Notes under the pieces: generated by a model
Seen by the model: only the letters and a program-made list of their open reading frames with translations
What the model was told of the DNA's origin: nothing
Databases searched by the model: none
Translations under genes and position numbers: made by a program
Part shown: positions 41,282 through 50,699 of the stretch, piece after piece
How the letters are laid out: each line of letters starts with the position of its first letter
Numbering within the stretch: the first letter of the stretch is position 1
From: Palaemon carinicauda
Lineage: Eukaryota; Arthropoda; Malacostraca; Decapoda; Palaemonidae
Direction of reading: 5' to 3'
Length of the DNA stretch: 64,000 nucleotides
NCBI RefSeq assembly: GCF_036898095.1
Contig: NC_090744.1
Span: forward strand, 92,496,631 to 92,560,630

Positions 41282-42183
41282 TATACCAGAGCATTACTGT
41301 ATCTGTGGATTCTCAATACGTGCCGTACTCCTCAAAAGTGTTTCTTAGTCAACTTGACTGACAGACCTAAGATGTTACCGTTATACATCTTTTCACTAAT
41401 CATAAGCCATGAGAGTGCTTCCTGCCCCCTACAGGGAGGAGTCCTACTAGACTCTAGAAACGAACGAAGAGTACATATACCTATGTATGAATCACTCGCT
41501 AGCCAGTACCATATAGTGGTCTCACTCTATATGAAGCGAAGTCTTACGGGACTACCGTATCCAAAAGAAAAAGTCCCGACCAGCACCCTGGTCGAAGTAA
41601 AAATAGACAAAAGGTTATATCTGCGTAGGATTAAACTTGCTACTACCACCGTCCTCAGAAAGGGGTGGAGTCCTTATTGCTAAGGAAAGTATAAGCCAGT
41701 ATAATCCAGGCTTTGCATTAAGGAATAGGCTATTATAGATATCCCCGATTAATATACATAGGCTAAATGCTCAAAAAACAATATGAAATCAAAAATATAG
41801 GTGAAGGAGACGCAAGGTTCCCGAGAACAAGTTTATTGAGAAACAATAAATAGGTATGGTCACCATAAATATGTACATATGCTAGGTGGATGACCAACAA
41901 TTTTCACAAGTACTGTAGTGCATGGATGAATGATTATCTGAAAGAAAACATATGTGTCACTTACACATACCCCGGTATCCAACTTAACGTCCATGTTACT
42001 ACTTTGCTGACAATAGCGTTGGCAAACGCTTGGCACCCTGTCTGTACTTATGTTACCATCACCATCACGTTGGAACAGTCATTGTGGGCTCTGAGAGCCT
42101 ACACTACCAGTTATATCAGCATATATAACTAACTATTCACCCAAGAATCCAAGTCCCAAATGATTCCGCTGTTCCTCGCAGAG
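41282..42183 (-). other. Element B 3' non-coding segment
   Basis: 900 bp between the recombinase stop and the ICR. One 109-codon open frame on the + strand (41354-41683) has no family match that I recognise and no counterpart in A or C. It is judged non-coding. Confidence 0.6.
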
Positions 42184-44895
42184 TTAAACAGCAGGGTTAA
42201 CGACGCAACCAACTGCTACCACAGACCTCTTTAGCTGCTCCACTTGCTTAGCATAGTGGCGAAAGAATACCCTGGAAGACTTCCAGCCAGTGTATGAACG
42301 AAGGTGTTCAAAATCCATAAAATTAAAGAAGTTTAAAGATGAAGCAACTTTCCTCGGATCATGACCTGCGGGTGAACTGTCAGGATCCGCTCTGCGAATA
42401 AAATATGTAATTTTCGCCCTAAGTTGATTTAAAGATAAATTCGAGCCCGAAGTTTCTCCTCTGAATAGTTGGCCCCCATGGAAGTCTGAAGTTCTACGAA
42501 GATAGACCTTAAGGCATTCTACGGGACATAGAGATGCATCTTCTTTCAGAGGGCAGATTCTCCAGGGACCCCACCTGTTGGTGGGCAACTCGTTCTTAGC
42601 GAGAAACGTAGGGTCCGGAAACAGGTTCAGTTCTCCCCCATCCAGGAACTGAACTCGGCCCTCCTCTCTCGAGAGGGCCACAATCTCACTAACTCTGGCC
42701 CCAGAAGCAAGGGCAAAAAGGAAGATCACTTTTTGAGTCAGGTCCTTCAATGCACATTCCTCATTATCTAGTAATGAGGCAAAATGAAGGACTTTGTCTA
42801 ATGACCATGAAATAGGCTTTGGAGGAGCTGATGGTCTAAGCCTAGCACAGGCCTTAGGGATCTTATTAAACATTTCGTTAGCGAGGTCTACCTGGAAGGC
42901 ATATAGAATGGGTCTTGTTAGAGCTGACTTACATGTAGAAATTGTGTTCGCCGCCAGCCCCTGTTCGTGGAGGTGAATGAAGAAGGATAGGCAGAACTCC
43001 GTAGAGATCTCGTGCGGGTTCTTATCTTTGACAAAGGCTACCCATTTCTTCCATGCAGATTCGTACTGCCTCCTAGTAGACTTACACTTGTATTCTTCCA
43101 GGAAGTCGATACTATCTTTCGAGATTCCGAACCGTTTCTTCACCGCTAGGGAGAGAAAATCATGAGCTGCAGGGTTCGGGTCTTCTGTAATGAAGCGAAG
43201 ACAGTCGACTTCTGGACTTGCTGGGACAGAACTGGGTCCGGGAGCGGTAGGAACTTCAGTCGTAGTTCCAGAGCCAGAGGGAACCATACACTGTTCGGCC
43301 ACTTGTGGGCCACTATTGCTGCTACTCCCTTGAAGGATCTCAGTTTGTTGAGGACCCTCAACATCAGATTGTGAGGGGGAAACAGGTAGATCCTGGACCA
43401 TCTGTTCCAATCGAGGGACATCGCATCTATTGCTTCTGCCGCGGGGTCCACATATGGGGACACATATTTCGGCAGCTTCTTGTTGTCCTTCGTCGCGAAG
43501 AGGTCTATCTGCAGTTCTGGGACTTGACTCAAGATGAAAGAGAATGATCCTGCGTCTAGGGACCATTCTGTCTCTATCGGTGTTATCCTGGATAGAGCGT
43601 CCGCGGTCACATTCCGGACTCCTTGAAGGTGAACTGCTGACAGGTGCCACTTCTTCTTCTCCGCCAGTCGGAATATGGCTAACATCACCTGGTTGAGAGG
43701 TGGGGATCTCGATCCCCGCCGATTCAGACATTTCACAACCACCTCGCTGTCCAGTACCAACCTTACGTGGATCGAGTGACGTGGGGATACTTTCTTCAGG
43801 GTCAGAAGTACTGCCATAGCTTCTAGAAAGTTTATGTGAAAGGTCCCAAATAGCTTGGACCAGATTCCTTGCACTTTTTTCCGATGGGAGTGACCCCCCC
43901 ACCCTACCTTTGAGGCGTCTGTGTGGATTGTCACTGACGGGGGGGGTGGCTGAAGAGGTAGAGACCTCTTTAGACGACTGGCTTGAGACCACGGTCTGAG
44001 AAGAGAACGTAGCCGAAGTGGGACCGGTCTCTTTACGTCCCTTCGCTCTTTCGATGCAAAGGTTCTCCATACTCCCGCTGCATCTTTTAGCTGTGCTCTT
44101 AGCACAGGGTCTGTTACTGATGCAAACTGAAGAGAGCCCAAAACCCTCTCTTGTTCGCGTCTTGATATCCTCTCGGAACCTAGAAGTCTCCTGACAGACC
44201 CTGCTATTTCCTTCCTCTTTGACATCGGGATGGAAAGACGGTGTGACACTAGATCCCAGTGAATTCCCAACCACTGGAACCTCTGAGCTGGAGAAAGACG
44301 AGACTTCTTTCTGTTGATCATGAAGCCTAGATATTCCAGGAACTGAATCACTTGTAGGGAAGCTTGCAAGCATTCTGCTCTGGATGCTGCCCACACCAAC
44401 CAATCGTCCAGGTAGGCTACTACCTGGAACCCTTTTAGGCGTAACTGTTTGAGAGCTGCGCTCGCAAGCTTCGTAAAGATCCTTGGGGCTATGTTTAGTC
44501 CGAAGGGCATCGCCCTGAAAGCGTAAAGTTTTTGTTGTAGCTTGAATCCTAGGTAGGGGGAGAGACGACGACTTATTGGAACGTGCCAATATGCGTCTGA
44601 CAAGTCGATGGAGACGGTATATGCCCTCTTGGGCAGTAAGGCCCTTATGTGTTGTAACGTTAGCATTTTGAACTTGTGGTTCACTATGAACTTGTTGAGT
44701 GGTGACAAGTCCAGAATGACTCTGAGTTTCCCCGAGTCTTTCTTGGGAACACAAAACAGCCTCCCTTGGAACTTGATGGACTTTACCCTCCTGATCACCT
44801 TTTTCTCCAACAGATCTTGGATGTACTCCTCCAAAACGGGGGTGGAGTGTTGGAAAAATTGAGGGCACAGGGGCGGAGTACTGTACCAACTCCAA
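42184..44895 (-). CDS. Tyrosine recombinase of element B, with long N-terminal extension over RT
   Basis: 903 codons from a TTG (no ATG seen). The frame is in fact open from directly after the gag TGA (44986-44988), and it is the gag frame. The recombinase proper is the last 350 residues: FLEEYKCKSTRRQYESAWKKW, then GARVSEIVAL (Arg about 734), HDPRKVASSLNF (His about 845, Arg about 848) and GWKSSRVFFRHYA (Tyr about 881). All catalytic residues are intact. Residues 1-583 overlap the RT-RNase H ORF in another frame, are Ser/Pro/Arg-rich and have no known domain. Overlap of these two ORFs is a known DIRS trait. How translation starts is unclear: internal initiation, splicing or recoding are possible. 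Confidence 0.85.
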   Translation of the reverse strand: MELVQYSAPVPSIFPTLHPRFGGVHPRSVGEKGDQEGKVHQVPREAVLCSQERLGETQSHSGLVTTQQVHSEPQVQNANVTTHKGLTAQEGIYRLHRLVRRILARSNKSSSLPLPRIQATTKTLRFQGDALRTKHSPKDLYEACERSSQTVTPKRVPGSSLPGRLVGVGSIQSRMLASFPTSDSVPGISRLHDQQKEVSSFSSSEVPVVGNSLGSSVTPSFHPDVKEEGNSRVCQETSRFREDIKTRTREGFGLSSVCISNRPCAKSTAKRCSGSMENLCIERAKGRKETGPTSATFSSQTVVSSQSSKEVSTSSATPPVSDNPHRRLKGRVGGSLPSEKSARNLVQAIWDLSHKLSRSYGSTSDPEESIPTSLDPRKVGTGQRGGCEMSESAGIEIPTSQPGDVSHIPTGGEEEVAPVSSSPSRSPECDRGRSIQDNTDRDRMVPRRRIILFHLESSPRTADRPLRDEGQQEAAEICVPICGPRGRSNRCDVPRLEQMVQDLPVSPSQSDVEGPQQTEILQGSSSNSGPQVAEQCMVPSGSGTTTEVPTAPGPSSVPASPEVDCLRFITEDPNPAAHDFLSLAVKKRFGISKDSIDFLEEYKCKSTRRQYESAWKKWVAFVKDKNPHEISTEFCLSFFIHLHEQGLAANTISTCKSALTRPILYAFQVDLANEMFNKIPKACARLRPSAPPKPISWSLDKVLHFASLLDNEECALKDLTQKVIFLFALASGARVSEIVALSREEGRVQFLDGGELNLFPDPTFLAKNELPTNRWGPWRICPLKEDASLCPVECLKVYLRRTSDFHGGQLFRGETSGSNLSLNQLRAKITYFIRRADPDSSPAGHDPRKVASSLNFFNFMDFEHLRSYTGWKSSRVFFRHYAKQVEQLKRSVVAVGCVVNPAV

Positions 44896-45095
44896 CCCAG
44901 TCCATTTTTGAGAAGGCTGTGGGCCCAGGGATCGAAGGTCCAGCGATCCCGGAAATACTGAAGTCTCCCACCTACCGGCGACACTTCACTTTGACTGTCC
45001 TGCAGTCTTGCCTCCCTGGCCGCGACCACCTCTGAATCCTCGTCCCCTAGAGGGGCGTCTTGATGACCCTCTAGCTGCTCCTCTGGGTCTTGCAC
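43146..45095 (-). CDS. RT-RNase H polyprotein of element B
   Basis: 649 codons overlapping gag by about 110 bp in another frame. RT: FCVPKKDSGKLRVILDLSPL, VSIDLSDAYWHVPI (Asp 164/167), FRAMPFGLNIAP, and YLDDWLVWA (active site 228-231). RNase H: TDASKVGWGG (Asp 393), INFLEAMAV (Glu 425), LVLDSEVVV (Asp 449), HLQGVRNVTADALSR (Asp 499). The C-terminal third has IDLFATKDN and YLFPPHNLMLRVL; in DIRS1-like elements this region is described as a Dam-type methylase domain, which I can suggest but not confirm. It copies genomic RNA to DNA. No stops or frameshifts seen. Confidence 0.92.
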   Translation of the reverse strand: MQDPEEQLEGHQDAPLGDEDSEVVAAREARLQDSQSEVSPVGGRLQYFRDRWTFDPWAHSLLKNGLGWSWYSTPPLCPQFFQHSTPVLEEYIQDLLEKKVIRRVKSIKFQGRLFCVPKKDSGKLRVILDLSPLNKFIVNHKFKMLTLQHIRALLPKRAYTVSIDLSDAYWHVPISRRLSPYLGFKLQQKLYAFRAMPFGLNIAPRIFTKLASAALKQLRLKGFQVVAYLDDWLVWAASRAECLQASLQVIQFLEYLGFMINRKKSRLSPAQRFQWLGIHWDLVSHRLSIPMSKRKEIAGSVRRLLGSERISRREQERVLGSLQFASVTDPVLRAQLKDAAGVWRTFASKERRDVKRPVPLRLRSLLRPWSQASRLKRSLPLQPPPPSVTIHTDASKVGWGGHSHRKKVQGIWSKLFGTFHINFLEAMAVLLTLKKVSPRHSIHVRLVLDSEVVVKCLNRRGSRSPPLNQVMLAIFRLAEKKKWHLSAVHLQGVRNVTADALSRITPIETEWSLDAGSFSFILSQVPELQIDLFATKDNKKLPKYVSPYVDPAAEAIDAMSLDWNRWSRIYLFPPHNLMLRVLNKLRSFKGVAAIVAHKWPNSVWFPLALELRLKFLPLPDPVLSQQVQKSTVFASLQKTRTLQLMIFSP

Positions 45096-46944
45096 GAAAC
45101 GTGGTCGACTGTCCCTCGAACACGGGATTGAATGCAGGGGAAGCTGATGACATTGCTTGGGGAACCCATTGGAAGGTGGTCGGGGTCTGGGCTACCAGTT
45201 GTGGAACCGGAGGCAAAGCTGGCTGTTGCTGCTGTGGTCTTTGCTGTTTGAAGGACTTGGCTGGACGGGAGGAAAACCTTGACTTCTTCGCCTTTCCTTT
45301 CGGCTGAGGGCCCTCATCCGGAGAAGACTTCCTCTTAAGGGACAGGCCCCACTTCAGGAGAAGATTGCGGTTCTCAGTGGCGGCCTTGTCCACGATCTCT
45401 TTGACCACGTCCTTGGGAAAGAGATCCTTACCCCAGATGTTAGATGAAATGAGCCTCTTGGGTTCGTGCCTCACTGTGGCCGAGGCAAACACAAACTCCC
45501 TACAGGCTCTCCTTGCTTTCACAAAGCAATAGAGGTCCTTGGTTACTGTGGCCAGATGGATTTTGGCCATAACCATGAACATCTCTGGCATCTTGGGGTC
45601 GCTAGCCATCGTCTCCATGTTGGTCTGGAGAGACATCGAGGCTGCCAGGCGCTCCTTTGTGTCCAATTCCCTCCGAAGAAGGAATTCCGACAACTTGGGA
45701 AGGTTTTCGCCGAACTGCTGACCTGCAATGTCGGCGTCTAACTTCCCAACCGAGAAAGTAAGGTGCACCTCCTTCCAGTCCTTGTTATCCATTGGCAATG
45801 CCAGCGATAGAGGTTTACATTCCTCCAAGGACGGGCACGGCTTGCCAGCTTCAACTGCCTTGATGACGGCCGCAAACCCCTTTTGCATAAAGGGGAAGGC
45901 CCTAGCTGGGGAGGATACAAAGGAGGGGTGTTTCTTGCTCAAGGCGGCAACCTTCGAGTTTGAGAACCCCCTCTCCTTTAAAGCAGCTGTCAAGGTGGCT
46001 TGAGCTTTGGAGTGATCTAGGATAATCACTTCCTTTGGTTCCGTCTCCTCCTTCGAAGCCGGCTCCTTCTTCAAACGGACATAGCAGTCCGGGTAGGCCC
46101 CTCTACTGGGCCAGAATTCCACCTCCTCAAGGGGAACTGAACCCAGTTTCTCCGACATGACGATCTTCCCAATCGTCATCGGCATGTGCTCGGCATATCT
46201 CCACGGGTTGGCATCCGAGCACAGAGGAAGGTCCTTAACGTTGAGCTTCTTTGGAGGTCCACGTGATGCTGTGATCTTCTGCATCTGGAGCTCCAAAGTA
46301 GCGGCCTTCTGATTATTCTCCTTCTGCATCTGTTGGATCATACCAACGATGGAAGAGAGAGCCTGTCCAAGCTCTGCTGGAAGAGCGGACGAGGTAGAGG
46401 GGATAGGTTCAGGGACCTGAACCGGCACGTCTGATGAAACGGGAACCTCTTCCTCCACAGCAATAGGATCTCGATCTTGCTCCTCGCCCTCTGCGAGGAG
46501 ATCCTGCTCCGCACGATCAGACAAGTCGGACATCTTGTCGTCCAACTGGATGTCCTGCAAGGCGTCAGCGACATCCTCCTCCACTGGGATCTGGATCAGA
46601 GGGATCTCCGGCCGAGGCTGGGGAACAACAGCATCAGGGGAAGCCTTGGGGAAAAGGTATGCCCTCATCTTCTCGTTAGGAAGATAAGGTCCAGTGGTGT
46701 TTTTCTGAAAACCCCTTACCCAAACACGAAGCCTCTCCCTCGCTGCATCTCTTGACTCCGCCGACCTAGGGGATTCAAAAGCCTCTGATAGCAGGTTAGT
46801 ACATACAGCACATACCTGCGGATCCCAGTAACGATGTTCATCATTGGAGGCTGCACAAGCTGCGTGCCTCCTACACGAGGTATGTCCGCAAAAGTTCTTA
46901 CTGCGGACATTGCAGAAGACACTATCACACTTCGGATGCTCCTC
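44986..46944 (-). CDS. Gag of DIRS-type element B
   Basis: About 650 residues. The N-terminal Cys/His cluster reads C-x4-C-x7-C-x-H-x2-C-x2-H-x2-C, then YWDP and C-x2-C, and may bind zinc. The acidic, Pro/Ser-rich middle is followed by a conserved helical region with NPWRYAEHMPMT, WKEVHLTFSVGKLDAD and ARRACREFVFASATVRHE. The C-terminus is an RGG-type basic tail (RGRGFRGGRGQGG) that should bind RNA. It starts here at a splice-acceptor-like CAG (46945-46947); the unspliced frame extends to 46977 and has an ATG at 46966-46968. It ends in TGA, with the same frame then open into the recombinase ORF. Confidence 0.85.
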   Translation of the reverse strand, partial: EEHPKCDSVFCNVRSKNFCGHTSCRRHAACAASNDEHRYWDPQVCAVCTNLLSEAFESPRSAESRDAARERLRVWVRGFQKNTTGPYLPNEKMRAYLFPKASPDAVVPQPRPEIPLIQIPVEEDVADALQDIQLDDKMSDLSDRAEQDLLAEGEEQDRDPIAVEEEVPVSSDVPVQVPEPIPSTSSALPAELGQALSSIVGMIQQMQKENNQKAATLELQMQKITASRGPPKKLNVKDLPLCSDANPWRYAEHMPMTIGKIVMSEKLGSVPLEEVEFWPSRGAYPDCYVRLKKEPASKEETEPKEVIILDHSKAQATLTAALKERGFSNSKVAALSKKHPSFVSSPARAFPFMQKGFAAVIKAVEAGKPCPSLEECKPLSLALPMDNKDWKEVHLTFSVGKLDADIAGQQFGENLPKLSEFLLRRELDTKERLAASMSLQTNMETMASDPKMPEMFMVMAKIHLATVTKDLYCFVKARRACREFVFASATVRHEPKRLISSNIWGKDLFPKDVVKEIVDKAATENRNLLLKWGLSLKRKSSPDEGPQPKGKAKKSRFSSRPAKSFKQQRPQQQQPALPPVPQLVAQTPTTFQWVPQAMSSASPAFNPVFEGQSTTFRARPRGAARGSSRRPSRGRGFRGGRGQGGKTAGQSK

Positions 46945-46967
46945 CTGTAAAAGAAGAAAAATTTCCA
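46945..46967 (-). promoter_or_regulatory. Splice-acceptor-like site before gag of element B
   Basis: On the - strand a pyrimidine-rich run (TTTTTCTTCTTTTACAG) is followed directly by the first conserved Gag codons (GAGGAGCA). The same arrangement occurs in element A (38127-38140) and element C (57380-57398). Confidence 0.5.
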
Positions 46968-46977
46968 TGAATATCAA

Positions 46978-49128
46978 GTGAATTTTAATTCACATGTAAC
47001 AAATGAGTATTCAACAAAAGAATAAGGGAAAGACACCTACTTGTGAAACCCACACAAACACCTGTGGAAGCCCACCGGCCAAGTCACATAGTTAGTCTTT
47101 ACTAGAATAACCAGAGAACGTATTTCCAAAGGAAATTAGGTGTAGCTCACACCTAAGGTAAAATAATACCATTCGGCCAGGAATAAAAGAATTATCTTTT
47201 ATCCTTGTAAGGCGACACCAGGTGATTATACCAGTAACACAAGTAAGATAGAAAAGACAGTGTTGTAACCTACTACATCATGAACTCCTTTGGTTGAATA
47301 TACCACCAAGAGAGGACTGATACAGTACCTGAGGGTGGTATGCCAGCCGGCTACTGCCGCTCAGCACCCCCCCCCCCTTGTTTTGGAAAGGCAGATCTCA
47401 AGTACACAACCTCAGATCACCTTTATTGGGGAGAACTCCAGAACCCATGCCTGAACCGGCCGGCAGTGGTTGCCAGACCGTAGCCACCCGGTTTGCACAG
47501 AGTTGCCGGCCATCATACTTAGTGGCCGGCTGACTGGGCAGTGTCGCGGGCCGGCCGGCAGCAGTAAACAAACCCTGCCGGCTAGCCCCCACACACCAGG
47601 CAGCACTCGGCTGCCGGCCCCACTTGTAGTGGCCGGCAGATGAGCAATAGACCGGCCGGCAAAGGTATACACCCAACGCCGACCGACAGCAAGAGAACTG
47701 GAGAACACCCCTCCCCACCGACAGCCGGCCTGTAGGCCGGCAGCCGGCAAGGACAACACATACTAAGACAAAAGAGTGAGTGCCGGGTTAAGAGACTATA
47801 AGTCTCTGAGCCCGGCACCCGAAAGAGTGCCGAAAGGAAGGGGAAGACACTACGTCAAGCTTCCTAACCGCTGCTTACTGAATTTTCAGACGGCAGCGAT
47901 AGAGGGACCAAGAAAGGACCGGGCAGCACTCACAGTAATGGTCTCTGCCGGTCGGCACACTTTGCCGGCCGACAGGAGACCACGTCAGTTCCTCATCCCA
48001 ACCTAGGCTAGGCAAGGATGAAGACGACTGACACAATGAACGGAAAAAGAGAAGGGAAGGACAGAGGGTCCTATCCAACCTTACCTTGGTTAAGGGTCAC
48101 TCCAAACTAAGACAGTTCATCTCAGTAGAGAAAGACCCGAGAGGGAGGCCGGCACTACTGGCTGCCTCCCACGAACCACGGCAAGGAAGGAATTGCCTTT
48201 CCAGAAAAGGGAACATATCCCGAGACCGGAACGGCAAGGACAGTCTGATGAGTCACCGAGTAAAGGGATCACTACTGGAACCCAACAAGGTGGACTAAGG
48301 GGGGAACCCTTAGTGCCCGAGTCAATCGGCAAGGGAGACTCTGCCCCATGCCAGACAAACCGGGCTCAGACTAAACACTGTTGTACTGTCACCCTCTGAA
48401 CCAATACTATTGGAACGGGAAGGTACAGTACTACCCCAGCATAGATATATTTGAAGATTAATTCAAATAAACCACTAGAGTTAAGCCTAAGGCTTAAACA
48501 GAGGGAAAGGGTTTGCCCCTTCCCCTAAGAGAAGGGAGCAAACGGGGAACAGATAATATTATAATGACCTAAGACAACCTAGCCTAGGCACTAAGAGAAT
48601 CGATTACCTAATTCACCGAAACTCATATCAATACTATCTTGGAAGGTACTCGAAAAGGACTAATATGTATAACGTTGCCTAACGCTTAAAGCAATAAATT
48701 CACATTTGGAAGACTAATTATCATGCAGGAAGTACATAGGCCAACAACTAGCCTACGAAGACTAGTGTTGGTAGCCTTGGTAATTTCGCCAGGCACATTA
48801 CTATCGCATCATAACAGAATTCCTAAATAAGCTAAGTAGCTAATATTTAAGCGCAAAGGGGGCTGGGAACGTCGCTCTTGCTAACAAATAAATCCTATTC
48901 TAGCGAGCGACAGCATCCATGATGCCTCCAGCAGGCAACAGCTCTTGTATCAAAGATAACTCTTTTAATAACTTTAATTTTAACCAAGAGCCTACATTTA
49001 TACATAAAAGAAATAATACTCAACTTATCCGAGGCAGAAGAAGTTGGAGAAAGCATTATAAACGAGAAAATTCCAAGATTAGGTAGTAAACAGGGAAAAT
49101 ACACCGAGTCGTAGAGCTACGCAAAAAG
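46978..49128 (-). other. Element B 5' leader
   Basis: 2.15 kb between gag and the right inverted repeat, with no convincing coding. It contains a run of about 10 C (47367-47377) and GC-rich CCGGC clusters at 47450-48000. The open frames on both strands in the GC-rich part are compositional. Confidence 0.6.
47440..48240. repeat. CCGGC-rich block in element B leader
   Basis: Dense GCCGGC and CCGGCCGGC motifs (for example near 47458, 47505, 47550, 47655 and 47735) in an otherwise AT-rich element. Comparable blocks occupy the same place in elements A and C, with little alignable sequence between them. Confidence 0.7.
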
Positions 49129-49472
49129 GAATACAGATGGCGCCGTGAGCGGCGCAGGGCACGCTTTCGAAGCGGTGAGGAGGGATGCCTTATGAACGGC
49201 TCCCCCCTTTCTTATCGTTTTCGTTTTCTTGCCATTTTACCCCTACGAAGTGTTAACTCTATTCGGGGTATAGATTGCTATGAGGCGTGTCAAGAATACG
49301 TCCACTGATATTTACGATATCCCTAAGGTCTTTTTTAGGGATACTCGCTCCAGGAGTTAGAATTCTGGGTACCTGAAGGTAAATTCTCTGGGAATATCGC
49401 TGTAGTTGTAATATACCCTAGGAAGCTGCCTTTAAGGAACTTCCATCAGGACGACATGGCTTGAGCCCAAAA
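49129..49472. repeat. Element B right (5') terminal inverted repeat
   Basis: Reverse complement of 40758-41092 with near identity, plus a terminal GGCTTGAGCCCAAAAA that is mirrored only in the ICR. Confidence 0.92.
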
Positions 49473-49754
49473 AGGCTATTTAAAAACTGGAAGTCGTTCC
49501 GCTAACTAAATAACGCATGCCTAAGAACGACAGCGCCCATGGCGCCTCCAGTAATGACCTAGCTCTAGAAACACAATAAATACTCAATATCATTGAGAAA
49601 CAAGAGCTAAAACATATTCAAAGTAAAGACCCGATACTCAACTTTCCGAAGGCGGAAGAAGATGAAGAAAGCATAATAATAATCCTTTAACCAATCAAAA
49701 TAAATTCAATCGCCGGAAAATACCACCGAGCGAAATCGCTACAAATAAAGGAAT
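49473..49754 (-). other. Element A 5' leader, remaining part
   Basis: Continues the element A leader after the B insertion. It resembles the corresponding part of B (about 48825-49110) and C (about 59140-59440): AACGACAGCG, ATGGCGCCTCC and a CCGA(A/G)GGC(G/A)GAAGA phrase in the same order. Confidence 0.7.
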
Positions 49755-50073
49755 GGCCACTATCGTAGGGATGGCGCTGTTGTACTATCGATAGTAGTAG
49801 GGAACGGGGATGGCCTTTGAAGGGCCCCCTTTTATTTTTGCCACACCTCCTCGAACGTAAACTCTATCATCTGGGGTGCAGATTGCTATGAGGTGTGCCA
49901 TTACGTCCTTACGCGATATCCCTTCTTAGAATTTTAAGGGATATTCGCTCCAGGAGTTAGAATTCTGGGTACCTTCAGTAAATTCTCTGGGATATATCAC
50001 TGTAGTCACATATAACCTAGGAAGCTACTAATGAAGGAACTTCCATCAGCACGACATGGCTTGAGCCCAAAAA
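49755..50073. repeat. Element A right (5') terminal inverted repeat
   Basis: Reverse complement of 29557-29872. It carries the variant CAGCACGAC near 50047-50055 that is found again, as GTCGTGCTG, in the ICR at about 30031-30039 but not in the left end. Confidence 0.9.
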
Positions 50074-50137
50074 AAATTATGGTAATAGGTAGATAGCTAA
50101 ACTTTTAAAAAAGTTAGTGCCATTCTTGTAAATTACC

Positions 50138-50650
50138 TCTGCCAACGAAGTTGGAGGGAGGTTATGTTTTACCCCCTGTTTGTGTGTTTGATTGTGAAAA
50201 GCTTCATGGCCACAATTTTAATAGTAGAGTAATGAAACTTGCAGTGATTAACTGTTATATAAAAAGCTGGAAATTATTAAATTTCGGAAGGTCAAGGTCA
50301 CGGTCAAGCAAAATGTCCAATTCACGTAATCAGCCATAAGTTTGGACATTGTTGTCACAGAGACTTCAAACTTAGTTCATATTGGAGTGTATGAAAATCC
50401 ACGCCAATTAATAATCATTAAAGTCTAAGTTCAAGGTCGAACCCTGGGTCAAGGTCAAGCAAAAGATCAAATTCCGGTCATCAACCATACGGCCACAATT
50501 TTAATCGTAAAGTAATGAAACTTGCAGGGATTTTAAACTTATGCAAAGAGCTGGAAGTGATTATAGGAATTGATTCTGGGAAAGGCACGTTGGTTTCGAG
50601 AAATAAGCTGCCATGGCAGAGGTCTACACTCTCAGAGTGTTTTTCTAGTT
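50138..50650 (+). repeat. Dispersed repeat, copy 2
   Basis: Shares ordered blocks with 20675-20945 and appears internally duplicated: GGCCACAATTTTAAT and GTAATGAAACTTGCAG occur twice (about 50208 and 50492). AGGTCAAGGTCA-type strings are frequent. Family unknown; no coding. Confidence 0.65.
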
Positions 50651-50699
50651 AGGAATGATTTTACAAGATATAAGAACATAATATTCATAAACCATTCCA

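Larger units (their letters stand above)
40714..49472 (-). mobile_element. DIRS-type retrotransposon, element B (complete)
   Basis: 8.76 kb with both termini, leader, intact-looking gag, RT-RNase H, recombinase and ICR. Left end AACGGATTTTGAGCGAAGCG at 40714; right end GGCTTGAGCCCAAAAA at about 49472. 40758-41092 is complementary to 49129-49455. It sits in the leader of element A, whose sequence continues on both sides (ending ATTAAATAA and resuming GGCTATTTAAA). This is the best candidate for a recently active copy in the window. Confidence 0.92.
29512..50073 (-). mobile_element. DIRS-type retrotransposon, element A (split by a CR1/L2-like element and by element B)
   Basis: The left terminus (AACGGATTTTGAGC, 29512) and right terminus (GGCTTGAGCCCAAAAA, ends about 50073) belong together: 29557-29872 is the reverse complement of 49755-50060, including copy-specific text such as the double CTATCGATAGTA block. 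Gene order from the right (5') is leader, gag, RT-RNase H, recombinase, internal complementary region. Without the two insertions it would be about 8.5 kb. RT is badly damaged, but the recombinase frame is open. Confidence 0.9.

Noticed and set aside
41354..41683. 109-codon + strand open frame in the 3' segment of element B
   Set aside because: No recognisable domain and not open in the equivalent segments of A and C.
47398..48399. Several 60-115 codon frames on both strands
   Set aside because: GC-rich leader of element B; no domain, no counterpart in A or C.
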